This document shows, one piece after another, positions 1 through 7,660 of a stretch of DNA of 64,000 nucleotides. Source of the DNA: Streptomyces sp. NBC_01723 (GTDB lineage: Bacteria; Actinomycetota; Actinomycetes; Streptomycetales; Streptomycetaceae); the NCBI RefSeq assembly GCF_036246005.1, contig NZ_CP109171.1, positions 3,212,001-3,276,000 of the forward strand. The letters are read 5' to 3'. The translations under genes were made by a program, and so were the position numbers. The notes under the pieces are model-generated. The model had not been told where the DNA came from, did no database searches, and saw only the letters and a program-made list of their open reading frames with translations. Numbering within the stretch: position 1 is the first letter of the stretch; each line of letters opens with the position of its first letter.

Positions 1-2
1 CC

Positions 3-110
3 AAGACCCGCCGCTACCTGGAGGACAACGTGCGGGCCGGCTCCCTGGCCCTCCCGCCGGAGGCCCTCGCCGAGCTCGCCGCCCTGCCGGAGGCGGTCGG
101 CGCCCGCTGA
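3..110 (+). CDS. C-terminal end of an aldo/keto reductase (partial)
   Basis: Only the last 35 codons lie in the window, ending with TGA at 108-110. The peptide (KTRRYLEDNV... to ...LPEAVGAR) resembles the C-terminal helix and tail of actinobacterial aldo/keto reductases, where a KxRRYLEENV-like segment follows the NADPH-binding barrel end. That family reduces aldehydes and ketones with NADPH in the cytosol. A strong inverted repeat follows 22 bases later, so this is the last gene of its transcript. The catalytic Tyr/Lys/His region is outside the window, so the family call rests on the tail alone. Confidence 0.65.
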   Translation, partial: KTRRYLEDNVRAGSLALPPEALAELAALPEAVGAR

Positions 111-132
111 CCCCCCACCCCGGCGCAGTGCC

Positions 133-164
133 GAAGGGGGCGCCTCGTCCGAGGCGCCCCCTTC
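133..164. terminator. Bidirectional intrinsic terminator
   Basis: A perfect 15-bp inverted repeat (133-147 and 150-164) with a 2-base centre, rich in G and C at the core and ending in AAG/CTT. It sits between two convergent genes, the reductase tail on plus and the HAD phosphatase on minus, and can stop both. Confidence 0.85.
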
Positions 165-179
165 GTGCCCGCCCGACGA

Positions 180-917
180 CTACACCGGCTGGCGGCGCGT
201 CCCGGCCATCAGGGTGGCCGGGACGACCGGCCAGCCCTTCTCGGCCGCGTGGGCCGTCATCCGCGGATGCGCGCCGACGACCGCCGGGTGGCCCACCATG
301 CTCAGCATGGTCAGGTCCCCCGGGTCGTCGCCGTACGCGTGGCAGTCGGCGGGGTCCGCGCCGAACTTCGCCAGCGCCTCCCGGACCGCGTCCGCCTTCG
401 CCGGGCCGAACATCGCGTGCCGGATCGCACCCGTCATCCGCCGGTCCGCGTCCAGTTCCGGCTCCGTGCACAGGACCAGGTCGACGCCCAGATCGTCGGT
501 GATCGGATGGAGCGTCGCCGGCCAGGAGCCCGAGATGACCACGATGTGGTGGCCCGCCTCCTGGTGGCGGCGGAGCCGGGTGATCGTCGGCTCGATGAAC
601 GGCGCCCCGCGCTCGCGCAGGTGCGCGTACCACTCCCGCGCCTCGGAGACCACGTCGTCCCAGGGGACCCCGGCGTACAGCTCGTAGAACTTCGACACCA
701 CCTCGACCGGTGTCACCCCCGTCGCCGCCAGCCGTCGCAGCGGCTCCACCAGCCGCTCGTACGCGGCGCCGGTGACGTCTCCCTCCCGCTTCATCCGATG
801 CCGCAGCAGCGAGAACGGTGTCTTCATGGCGATGAGCGTCTCGTCGGCATCGAAGAACGCCACCACCGGGCGGGAAGGGTCGGTGGTGAGGGGAGGCAGG
901 GCGGGGGACGTGGTCAA
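180..917 (-). CDS. HAD-IB family phosphatase (last gene of the AfsA/FAS-like operon)
   Basis: A predicted cytosolic phosphatase of the haloacid dehalogenase superfamily, 245 residues. The nucleophile motif DxDET is at about residues 23-27, a VISGS motif II follows in the middle, and a GDDPGDLTML motif IV lies near the C-terminus. The TTG start at 917 overlaps the TGA of the upstream monooxygenase (TTGA) and has an AGGAG six bases ahead. No ATG or GTG in this frame fits as well. HAD phosphatases of this kind remove phosphate from small metabolites; in methylenomycin furan synthesis MmfP is a HAD enzyme acting after the AfsA homologue. Because an AfsA-type gene opens this operon, dephosphorylation of a phosphorylated butenolide-like intermediate is a reasonable inference. 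Substrate is unproven; phosphoserine phosphatase-like activity is the alternative. Confidence 0.85.
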   Translation of the reverse strand: MTTSPALPPLTTDPSRPVVAFFDADETLIAMKTPFSLLRHRMKREGDVTGAAYERLVEPLRRLAATGVTPVEVVSKFYELYAGVPWDDVVSEAREWYAHLRERGAPFIEPTITRLRRHQEAGHHIVVISGSWPATLHPITDDLGVDLVLCTEPELDADRRMTGAIRHAMFGPAKADAVREALAKFGADPADCHAYGDDPGDLTMLSMVGHPAVVGAHPRMTAHAAEKGWPVVPATLMAGTRRQPV

Positions 918-2473
918 GACCGGCTCCTGAGGTGTGCCGCTCGGGTGAGCAGTCGCGTGATGTCCTGGTTTCCTTCGGCGCCCACCCGTGCGAGCAGATG
1001 GCCGTCGGGGCGCACGACCGCCACGGCGGGCCCCGGTCCGAGCGCCCGGGCCAGACCCCGGGGCACGGCACGGGTCAGATCGAGTACCGGGGTTCCCTCG
1101 GGAAGCTCCCGGCGGATCCGGTCGCGGGTCCCCCGCCAGTCCGCCGGCGGGGTCCGGGTGCCGGGCCACAGCAGCACGGTGTGGCGGTCCCGGTCGACCG
1201 TGGGCCAGCCGCCGCCGTCCAGACGCGGGGCCGCCTGCGGGCCGGACGAGACCCTCAGCGGCAGTCGGGGATGGCGGCCGCCGTCGTAGCTGACGGCCGT
1301 CTGGCTCAGCTGCGGAGCGAGCTTGCGCTGGAAGAGACCGGTCCGGTCGGCGGCCGTGAACGCCGCGTCCCGCAGCGCCACCTTCGCGGGCGTGTTGACC
1401 AGGCCCGCCTTGGTCAGCAGCGCCGTCGAACGGGCCACCTCGTGGGAGACGGCGCGGCGTTCGGAGTCGTACGAGTCGAGGATCGGCTCCCCGAACTCCC
1501 CCCGGAGGACGCCGGACAGCTTCCACGCCAGGTTGAACGCGTCCTGCATGCCGGTGTTCATGCCCTGCCCGCCCGCCGGGCTGATCACATGGGCGGCGTC
1601 GCCCACGAGGAAGCAACGGCCGTCGCGGAAGGCGGAGGCGATCCGGACCCGCACCCTGAAGGACCCGCTCCACAGCAGCTCCTCGACGCGGCTGCGGCCC
1701 GCCGCGCGGTCGTCGACGACCTGCTGGAACATCTCGCGGGGCGGCGGGCTGTCCTCGTCGTACGCGTCGTGCGGCACGCTCAGTGCGATGCGGTGGACGC
1801 CGTCACCCATCGGGCCGAGCACCATGGCGCCGCTCGGCGCGTAGCAGTAGTGCGACAGGTCCTCGGAGAGCGTGGTGGTCAGCCGGGCGTCGGTGATCGC
1901 GAACGACACGTCGACCGGCGGCCCGTCGTAGCCGATACCCAGCTCCTTGCGGACGGTGCTGTGCGCGCCGTCCGCGCCGACGAGCCGGCCCGGCTCCAGT
2001 TCCTCGGTCCGGCCGTCCTCGTGCTCCAGCTTGACGGCGGGACCGTCCGCCGCGTTGTGGAGGGCGGTCAGCCGGACGCCCTGCTCGACCTGCCCGCCGA
2101 GCGCGGCGAGCCGCCGGCGCAGCACCGCCTCGGTGTCGTTCTGGGAGAGGGTGAGCGCGAACGGGTAGGGGGAGTCGGGCAGTCTGCTCATCCACGCGGT
2201 CGCCAGGCGGCGGCCACGCGAGTAGAAGGCGGTGCCCGCCAGGCGGTGCCCGGTGTCGAGCAGCTCCTCGGTGACCCCGATCCGGTCGAGCAGTTCGAGG
2301 TTGCGCGGCCAGATGACGTTCGCGCGGGAGTGCGCGGTGCGTCCGCGGCCGGCGTCCACGACGCGTACCGGGATTCCCTGCTGGAGCAGTTCGCAGGCGA
2401 CGACCAGGCCGACGGGGCCGGCGCCGACGACGAGGACGGGCCGGCCGGCCCGCGCGTCCGTCAGGCCGCCCAC
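914..2473 (-). CDS. Group A FAD-dependent monooxygenase (PHBH/aromatic hydroxylase fold)
   Basis: A 519-residue flavoprotein monooxygenase. The N-terminal dinucleotide-binding GAGPVG motif is at about residue 17, a GADGAHS (DG) motif lies in the middle, and a VGDAAH...GGQGMN segment binds the FAD ribityl chain. A C-terminal thioredoxin-like extension (HTVLLWPGT onward) is typical of polyketide-tailoring hydroxylases such as PgaE/RdmE relatives. The GTG start at 2473 overlaps the preceding SDR by 13 bases and the TGA overlaps the following HAD start, so translation is coupled. The enzyme would use NAD(P)H and O2 to hydroxylate or oxidatively rearrange the operon product. The exact reaction cannot be read from sequence. 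Confidence 0.9.
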   Translation of the reverse strand: MGGLTDARAGRPVLVVGAGPVGLVVACELLQQGIPVRVVDAGRGRTAHSRANVIWPRNLELLDRIGVTEELLDTGHRLAGTAFYSRGRRLATAWMSRLPDSPYPFALTLSQNDTEAVLRRRLAALGGQVEQGVRLTALHNAADGPAVKLEHEDGRTEELEPGRLVGADGAHSTVRKELGIGYDGPPVDVSFAITDARLTTTLSEDLSHYCYAPSGAMVLGPMGDGVHRIALSVPHDAYDEDSPPPREMFQQVVDDRAAGRSRVEELLWSGSFRVRVRIASAFRDGRCFLVGDAAHVISPAGGQGMNTGMQDAFNLAWKLSGVLRGEFGEPILDSYDSERRAVSHEVARSTALLTKAGLVNTPAKVALRDAAFTAADRTGLFQRKLAPQLSQTAVSYDGGRHPRLPLRVSSGPQAAPRLDGGGWPTVDRDRHTVLLWPGTRTPPADWRGTRDRIRRELPEGTPVLDLTRAVPRGLARALGPGPAVAVVRPDGHLLARVGAEGNQDITRLLTRAAHLRSRS

Positions 2474-3219
2474 ATCAGACCTCCGTTGACCTCGACCACG
2501 CTGCCGTTGACGTACGAGCTGTCCTGCGAGGCGAGGAACACGGCGGTGGCCCCGATCTCCGAGGGACGGCCGAGGCGCCCGGAGAGCAGACGGCCGCGGT
2601 AGCTCTCCCAGGCGCGCTCGTTGGAGGCCAGCTCCTTGCCCATGCCCTCGTCGATGTAGCCGGGCGAGAGGCAGTTGACGGTGATGCCCTTGGGAGCGAG
2701 TTCGGCGGCGGAGGTCCGGGTGAACATCTCCACGGCGGCCTTGCTCGCGCTGTAGGCGGCGGCACCGATCGCCGCCCGGCCGGCGACACAGGACGACACG
2801 TTGATGATGCGGCCGCCGACGCCGGTCGCCTCGCGACGGGCGACCATGGGGCCGATCACCGCGCGGGTGCAGAGGAAGACACCGGTCAGGTTGGTGGCGA
2901 GCGTGGTGTTCCAGTCCGCCACCGACAGCCGGGCGATCTTGCCGTCGCGGCTGACACCGGCGTTGTTGACGAGGACGTCGACACCGCCGAACGTCTCGAC
3001 CGCGGCGGCGGTCAGCTCGGCCACCGAGGTCTCGTCGGTGACGTCGGTGTGGTGGAAGAGGAGCCGGCCCTCGTGGTCGTCGGCGAGTTCCTTGATGTCG
3101 TACGGGTTGCGCGCGGCGACCACGACCGACGCCCCCTCCGCGAGGAAGGCCTCGGCGATCGCCCGCCCCAGGCCCCGCGTGCCGCCGGTGATGACGGCCG
3201 TCTGTCCGTCGAGCCTCAT
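2461..3219 (-). CDS. Short-chain dehydrogenase/reductase
   Basis: A classical SDR of 252 residues. TGGTRGLG near residue 11 binds NAD(P)H, NNAG is near residue 88, and the catalytic Ser (NVSS) and YSASK lie near residues 140-160. It is closest in feel to FabG-type 3-oxoacyl reductases. A GGAG Shine-Dalgarno lies just upstream of the ATG. It sits between the KAS III and the monooxygenase in the operon. With a second FabG-like gene at 4309-5034, one may act on the ACP-bound ketoacyl chain and the other on a later free intermediate. Which does which is not determinable here. Confidence 0.92.
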   Translation of the reverse strand: MRLDGQTAVITGGTRGLGRAIAEAFLAEGASVVVAARNPYDIKELADDHEGRLLFHHTDVTDETSVAELTAAAVETFGGVDVLVNNAGVSRDGKIARLSVADWNTTLATNLTGVFLCTRAVIGPMVARREATGVGGRIINVSSCVAGRAAIGAAAYSASKAAVEMFTRTSAAELAPKGITVNCLSPGYIDEGMGKELASNERAWESYRGRLLSGRLGRPSEIGATAVFLASQDSSYVNGSVVEVNGGLMWAA

Positions 3220-3267
3220 GCTTCTCCATCCGATGCTGCGTGTGGTGTGCGTGTGGGGGTCGGACCG

Positions 3268-4254
3268 TCAGTACCAGGTCAGGAGGGCCGCGCCCGCGGT
3301 CATGCCGCCGCCGACCGACGCCATCAGGACCCGTTCACCGCGCCGCAGCGGGCGCTCGCGGTGCGTGGCGTGCAGGGTGAGCGGCACCGAGGCGGCGACC
3401 GTGTTGCCCAGGTGCGGCGCGGTGTACGCGACACGGTCCGGGTCGATGCCCGCGTCCGCCACGAAGGTCTCCAGAAGCCTGGTGTTGGCCTGGTGGAAGA
3501 CGAACCGGTCGACGTCCTCCAGGGCGAGCCCGCAGTCGTCGAGCGTCATGGCGGTCAGCTTGGCCAGCACCGAGAGGGCGTAGTCACGCACCGCGCGGCC
3601 GTCCATCCGGAAGTAGTGCTTGCCGGCCTCGCGGGCCTCGGCGTCGAGCGGTGTCCGGGTACCGCCGCCCTCCACGCCCACGTAGTGGTGGAACTCCCCG
3701 TCGGTGACCAGGCGCACCGACTGCAGACCGTAGCCCTCGGGCACCTCACCGAGCAGGGCCGCGCCCGCGCCGTCGCCGAAGAGGCTCACGGTGCGCCGGT
3801 CGGTCCTGTCCATGATCGTGGAGAACATGTCGGCGCCGACCAGGAGCACGTACTCGCCGTGCCGGCCGGCCTTCAGCAGTCCCTCGGCGACCGAGAGGCC
3901 GTAGAGGAAGCCGCTGCAGACGGCGTTGATGTCGAAGGCGGGCAGGATGGAGAGCCCCAGCTTGTGCTGGAGGATTGCCGCGGTCGACGGCTGCGGCACG
4001 TCCGGGGTGCTGGTGGCCACGACCAGCGCGCCGAGCCGCTCGCGGACCTCGTCCGAGACACCGTCCAGCGCCTCCCGGGCCGCGTGCAGGGCGAGGTCGG
4101 ACGTGGCCGTACCGGGCTCGGCGTACCGCCGCGTGAGGACGCCGGTCCGTTCGCTCACCCAGGACTCGGGCATCCCCGTCCAGGCACTGATCTGCTGGTT
4201 GTCGATCACCTTGTCGGGTGTGTGGGAGCCGATCGACAGGACACCGACGGGCAT
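3268..4254 (-). CDS. Beta-ketoacyl-ACP synthase III (FabH type), complete triad
   Basis: A 328-residue KAS III that starts chains by condensing an acyl-CoA with malonyl-ACP. The full catalytic triad is visible: Cys113 (NAVCSGF), His254 (FHQANTR) and Asn284 (HLGNTVAAS). The ATG is preceded by AAAGGTGAACC, a good ribosome site. Length and motifs match FabH (about 330 residues). It is distinct from the divergent KAS III-like protein at 6599-7654 in the same operon. Its presence says the operon makes its own starter unit rather than drawing on the housekeeping fatty acid synthase. Starter specificity (acetyl, isobutyryl or other) is unknown. Confidence 0.93.
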   Translation of the reverse strand: MPVGVLSIGSHTPDKVIDNQQISAWTGMPESWVSERTGVLTRRYAEPGTATSDLALHAAREALDGVSDEVRERLGALVVATSTPDVPQPSTAAILQHKLGLSILPAFDINAVCSGFLYGLSVAEGLLKAGRHGEYVLLVGADMFSTIMDRTDRRTVSLFGDGAGAALLGEVPEGYGLQSVRLVTDGEFHHYVGVEGGGTRTPLDAEAREAGKHYFRMDGRAVRDYALSVLAKLTAMTLDDCGLALEDVDRFVFHQANTRLLETFVADAGIDPDRVAYTAPHLGNTVAASVPLTLHATHRERPLRRGERVLMASVGGGMTAGAALLTWY

Positions 4255-4308
4255 GGTTCACCTTTCCTGCGCTACGTGAGTGGTGGTGGACGCGTGCGGC
4301 GTGGGGCC

Positions 4309-5034
4309 TCAGTGCCCCATGCCGAGCCCACCGCTGACCGGCAGCACGGCGCCGGTGATGTACGACGCCTCCTCGCCGGTGAGGAACCGCACGGCGGCGG
4401 CCACTTCGTCGGCGGTGCCGGCCCGGCCCAGCGGCGTCATCGCCAGGTACTGGTCCATGCGGGCCGGCCGTACGTCGCGCAGCATGTCCGTCTGGACGAG
4501 CCCGGGGGCGACGACGTTGACGGTGATGGAGCGGCTGCCGAGCTCCCAGGCGAGGGAGCGGGCGAGACCGACCAGGCCGGCCTTGGCGGCGGTGTAGTTC
4601 GTCTGGCCCGGCGAGCCGGTGAACGCCACGGCCGAGGAGATCAGCACCAGCCGGCCCCAGCGCCCGCCGAGCATGCCCCGGGCCGCGTGCTTGGCGACCC
4701 GGATGACCGACCGAAGGTTGGTGTCGAGGACGGCGTCGACGTCGTTGTCGTCGAGGGCGAGCAGCAGTCCGTCCCGGGTGATGCCGGCGTTGGCGACGAG
4801 CACCTCCACGGTGCCCTGGGCGGCCGCGACCTCCTTGAAGGCGCGTTCCACCTGGGCCTCGTCGGTGACGTCGCAGCGCACCCCCAGCAGCCCCTCGGGA
4901 GGCTCGCCGGTGCGGTGGGTGACGGCCACCCGGTCGCCGCGCGCGGCCAGCGACCGGGCGACGGCCAGGCCGATGCCGCGGTTGCCGCCGGTGACGAGGA
5001 CGGAGCGGCCCGAGGGGCCGGGAGTACCCGTCAT
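4309..5034 (-). CDS. 3-oxoacyl-ACP reductase (FabG-like SDR)
   Basis: An SDR of 241 residues with TGGNRGIG near residue 15, NAGITRDG, ISS and YTAAKAG as cofactor and catalytic motifs, and a PLGRAG...LTGEEASYITG C-terminal region typical of FabG. The ATG overlaps the stop of the upstream ketosynthase (ATGA), so the pair is translationally coupled. That coupling makes this the likely reductase for the beta-ketoacyl-ACP produced by the neighbouring KS. It would act in the cytosol with NADPH. Confidence 0.93.
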   Translation of the reverse strand: MTGTPGPSGRSVLVTGGNRGIGLAVARSLAARGDRVAVTHRTGEPPEGLLGVRCDVTDEAQVERAFKEVAAAQGTVEVLVANAGITRDGLLLALDDNDVDAVLDTNLRSVIRVAKHAARGMLGGRWGRLVLISSAVAFTGSPGQTNYTAAKAGLVGLARSLAWELGSRSITVNVVAPGLVQTDMLRDVRPARMDQYLAMTPLGRAGTADEVAAAVRFLTGEEASYITGAVLPVSGGLGMGH

Positions 5035-6290
5035 GCCGGCGTCACCACGATCACGGCGTTCTGACCGCCGAAGCCGAACGAGTCGTTCACCGCCGCGCCG
5101 ATCTCCATCGGCCGGGCCTCCTTGGCCACCACGTCCACCCCGATGCCCGGGTCCAGGCTGCTCAGGTTGGCCGTCGGCGGAACGAGGCGCCGCTCCACGG
5201 CGAGCACCGTGTACACCGCCTCGGCGGCTCCGGCGGCGCCCAGCAGATGGCCGACGACCCCCTTGGTGGAGGTGACGGCGGGCTTCTCGCCGAAGACCCG
5301 GCGGAGCATCCCGGCCTCGGTGATGTCGTTGAGCGGGGTCGACGTGCCGTGCGCGTTGACGTGGTCGACCTCGGAGGTGTCGACCAGGGCGTCGGCGAGC
5401 GCCGCCCGGATGGCCCGCTCGGCGCCGCCGCCGGTCGGGTCGGGCGCCGACGCGTGGTGGCCGTCGGCGGAGGCGCCGAAGCCGGAGACCAGCGCTCTCG
5501 TGCGGGCGCCGCGCGCCCGCGCGTCCTCGACCCGCTCCAGGACGAGCATCGCCGCGCCCTCGCCGGCGACGAACCCGTCGCGGTCGGCGTCGAAGGGGCG
5601 GGATGCGGACGCCGGGTCGTCGCGCCGGGTGGACAGCGCGCCCGCCCGGGCGAGGCTGGCCATGGCGGTCGGGGACATCGCGGCCTCGGCACCGCCGGCC
5701 AGGACGATGTCGCAGACGCCCGACTCCAGGAGCGAGCGGGCGTACCCGATCGCCGTGTTGCCGGAGGCGCAGGCGGTCGACACGACCTGGTTGGGACCGA
5801 GGGCCTTCAGGTCCATGGCGATGTAGCCGGCGGTCATGTTGACCGGGCCCATCACCATGAGCAGCGGTGAGACGAACTCGGGTCCGTCGGCGAGGTGGTT
5901 GCCCTTCTCGCGTTCGACGGTGGACCAGCCACCGAGCGAGGTGCCGACCACCACACCGACGCGGGGTCCGTCCCACGCGGCCGGGTCCAGCCCGGCGTCC
6001 TCGACGGCCTGCCGGGCGGCGACCACGCCGAAGTGACTGATCGGGTCCATGCGGACGGCGCTGCGCCGCCCGAGGAGGGCGCCCGCGTCGAAGTCCGGTA
6101 CGCGGCAGGCGAAGTCGACGGGCAGACCGGCGAGGCCGGGGTCGGTGGCCGCGGTGGACTCACCCGACCAGACCCGCGCGAAGTTGGCCTCGACGCCGAG
6201 GCCGGCCGGCGTGACCAGCCCGACGCCGGTGACCGCCACGTCGAAGCGTTTCGTGCGCCCGCCCGGGCGCTGGGTCGGTATGCCGGTCAT
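5031..6290 (-). CDS. Beta-ketoacyl-ACP synthase II-type ketosynthase (FabF-like)
   Basis: A 419-residue elongating ketosynthase with Cys174 (STACASG), His314 (NAHGTSTP), Lys343 and His348 (GVVGHLLGAAG), the complete set for condensation with decarboxylation. Its ATG overlaps the TGA of the ACP gene by one base. No chain-length-factor partner (a KS lacking the Cys) lies beside it, so it is a FabF-like homodimer rather than a type II PKS KS/CLF pair. It would extend chains on the ACP encoded just upstream. The number of cycles is not predictable. Confidence 0.95.
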   Translation of the reverse strand: MTGIPTQRPGGRTKRFDVAVTGVGLVTPAGLGVEANFARVWSGESTAATDPGLAGLPVDFACRVPDFDAGALLGRRSAVRMDPISHFGVVAARQAVEDAGLDPAAWDGPRVGVVVGTSLGGWSTVEREKGNHLADGPEFVSPLLMVMGPVNMTAGYIAMDLKALGPNQVVSTACASGNTAIGYARSLLESGVCDIVLAGGAEAAMSPTAMASLARAGALSTRRDDPASASRPFDADRDGFVAGEGAAMLVLERVEDARARGARTRALVSGFGASADGHHASAPDPTGGGAERAIRAALADALVDTSEVDHVNAHGTSTPLNDITEAGMLRRVFGEKPAVTSTKGVVGHLLGAAGAAEAVYTVLAVERRLVPPTANLSSLDPGIGVDVVAKEARPMEIGAAVNDSFGFGGQNAVIVVTPA

Positions 6291-6529
6291 CAGGCCACCG
6301 CGACCTTGCCGTCGATCTCGGCGAGGATGTCGGCGAAGGTGTTCTCCGAGGTCAGCGCCGTCTCGTCGATCTGGACCCCGAACTCCTTCTGGACGATGAC
6401 GCTCAGCTCGATCAGCGCGAGCGAGTCCAGGTCGAGCTGGTCGAAGGTGGAGGTGGTGTCGAGTTCCTCGGGGGTCATGCCGAGCTTCTCGGAGACGAGG
6501 GCGAAGAGACGGTCCTGGAACGCGGACAT
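6290..6529 (-). CDS. Acyl carrier protein
   Basis: A 79-residue acidic ACP. The phosphopantetheine attachment serine is Ser36 in LDLDSLALIE. Length and the acidic helix II are standard. AAGGAG precedes the ATG. It is a dedicated carrier for the surrounding ketosynthase, ketoreductase and KAS III. No phosphopantetheinyl transferase, acyltransferase or dehydratase is encoded nearby, so those functions must come from elsewhere in the genome. Confidence 0.95.
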   Translation of the reverse strand: MSAFQDRLFALVSEKLGMTPEELDTTSTFDQLDLDSLALIELSVIVQKEFGVQIDETALTSENTFADILAEIDGKVAVA

Positions 6530-6598
6530 GGTGGTTCTCCTTGGGAATATCGGAATGTCGTGGAGTGGAGCGGAGTGGAGCGGTACGGGTGCGGGAGG

Positions 6599-7654
6599 TC
6601 AGCGCTTGCTGACCACGGCCGCGGTGAAGGTGAATCCGCCACCGCCGTTGAGCACGAGGGCGTATGCACCGGGTCTGAGCAGGTCCGAGCGGGCCAGGTC
6701 GGCGAGGGACGCGTTCAGGTCGCCGGCGCCCACGTGCCCGGTGGCCCGGCCCAGGTCGAGCACCTCCGCGGAGGTGACGTCCTTCAGCGGCGGGAGGTAG
6801 GCCTCGTTCATCGCCTTGGTGCCCAGGCGGGGGATGACGGCGTAGTGCAGCCGCGAATCGTCGCCGGTGAGTCCGGCGTCGGCCAGCGCCTCCCCGACGA
6901 CGGCCCGGATGCGGTCGGCGGCCGTCTCCACGAAGAACTCGACGCCGTACGCCTTGATGAAGGCGCGCTTGGTGCGCCGCACGTCGATCATCGGGCTGTG
7001 CCCCATCGGCGTCGCGTTGAGCTCGTCGTCGCCACGGTGCATCACCTCCAGTTCGGCGGCCGTCCGGGTGGCCAGCGAGTGCAGCAGCAGGTCGGGGGCG
7101 AAGGCGTGGGCCGATCCGGGTTCCGTCGCGCGGGCGGTGCGGTGGACGAGAACGGCGGTGGCCGCGTCTCCGGCCGCCATCCCGTAGTCGCTGAGCCAGC
7201 GGTGCCAGCTCGGCATCAGGAACCGGTCGGCGGTCGTGACCAGGGCGGGACCGGCGGCCGCGTCGCCCTGGAGCCGGCTCGCGGCCAGTTCGATGCCGAT
7301 GGCACCGCCGTTGCACTGCTGGAGCAGCCCGATCGGTACGGCGTGTTCGGCGCCGATCCGGCGGGCGATGTAGTGCGGGGCGGACCAGGCGTCGTGGCCC
7401 TGATGGTGGACGCTCGCGTGCAGCACCAGGGAGAGCGTGTCGGGGCGGGCGCCGGAGAGCGTGAAGAGCCGGGTCGCGGCCTGGACGGCCATGTCCGGTG
7501 GTGCGGTGTCCTCGCTGACCGGGAGTGAGGTGTAGCCGAGTTCGCGGGCGGTCCGGGCGTCGATGTCACCCGCGGCCACGGCCTCCTCGGCCGTCTGGAT
7601 GCCGTCCGGGTACCAGGCCGTCGCCGACAGACCCAGGGGTGCGTCCAGTCGCAC
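6599..7654 (-). CDS. Divergent KAS III-like (thiolase-fold) protein with altered catalytic residues
   Basis: A 351-residue thiolase-superfamily protein of the 3-oxoacyl-ACP synthase III-like group. The nucleophile is kept as Cys114 (LLQQCNGGAIG). Where FabH has His in FHQAN, this protein reads VIPRLGTK (Pro275). The Asn region reads GHVGAGDLNAS (His307, Asp312). Related proteins that use a Cys-His-Asp set, such as CerJ, are acyltransferases rather than condensing enzymes, so an acyl-transfer role is possible. The GTG start lies six bases after the AfsA-like stop, so the two are coupled. It may hand an acyl group to or from the AfsA partner. Function is uncertain. Confidence 0.8.
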   Translation of the reverse strand: MRLDAPLGLSATAWYPDGIQTAEEAVAAGDIDARTARELGYTSLPVSEDTAPPDMAVQAATRLFTLSGARPDTLSLVLHASVHHQGHDAWSAPHYIARRIGAEHAVPIGLLQQCNGGAIGIELAASRLQGDAAAGPALVTTADRFLMPSWHRWLSDYGMAAGDAATAVLVHRTARATEPGSAHAFAPDLLLHSLATRTAAELEVMHRGDDELNATPMGHSPMIDVRRTKRAFIKAYGVEFFVETAADRIRAVVGEALADAGLTGDDSRLHYAVIPRLGTKAMNEAYLPPLKDVTSAEVLDLGRATGHVGAGDLNASLADLARSDLLRPGAYALVLNGGGGFTFTAAVVSKR

Positions 7655-7660
7655 GGTCCG

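Noticed and set aside
165..1289. Long plus-strand open frame opposite the HAD and monooxygenase genes
   Set aside because: Arg/Pro/Val-rich composition typical of antisense shadow in high-GC DNA; the minus-strand frame has clear HAD and flavoprotein motifs.
5031..6290. Type II polyketide synthase with KS/CLF pair
   Set aside because: Only one elongating KS is present and it has the active Cys; no CLF-like partner, cyclase or aromatase is nearby.
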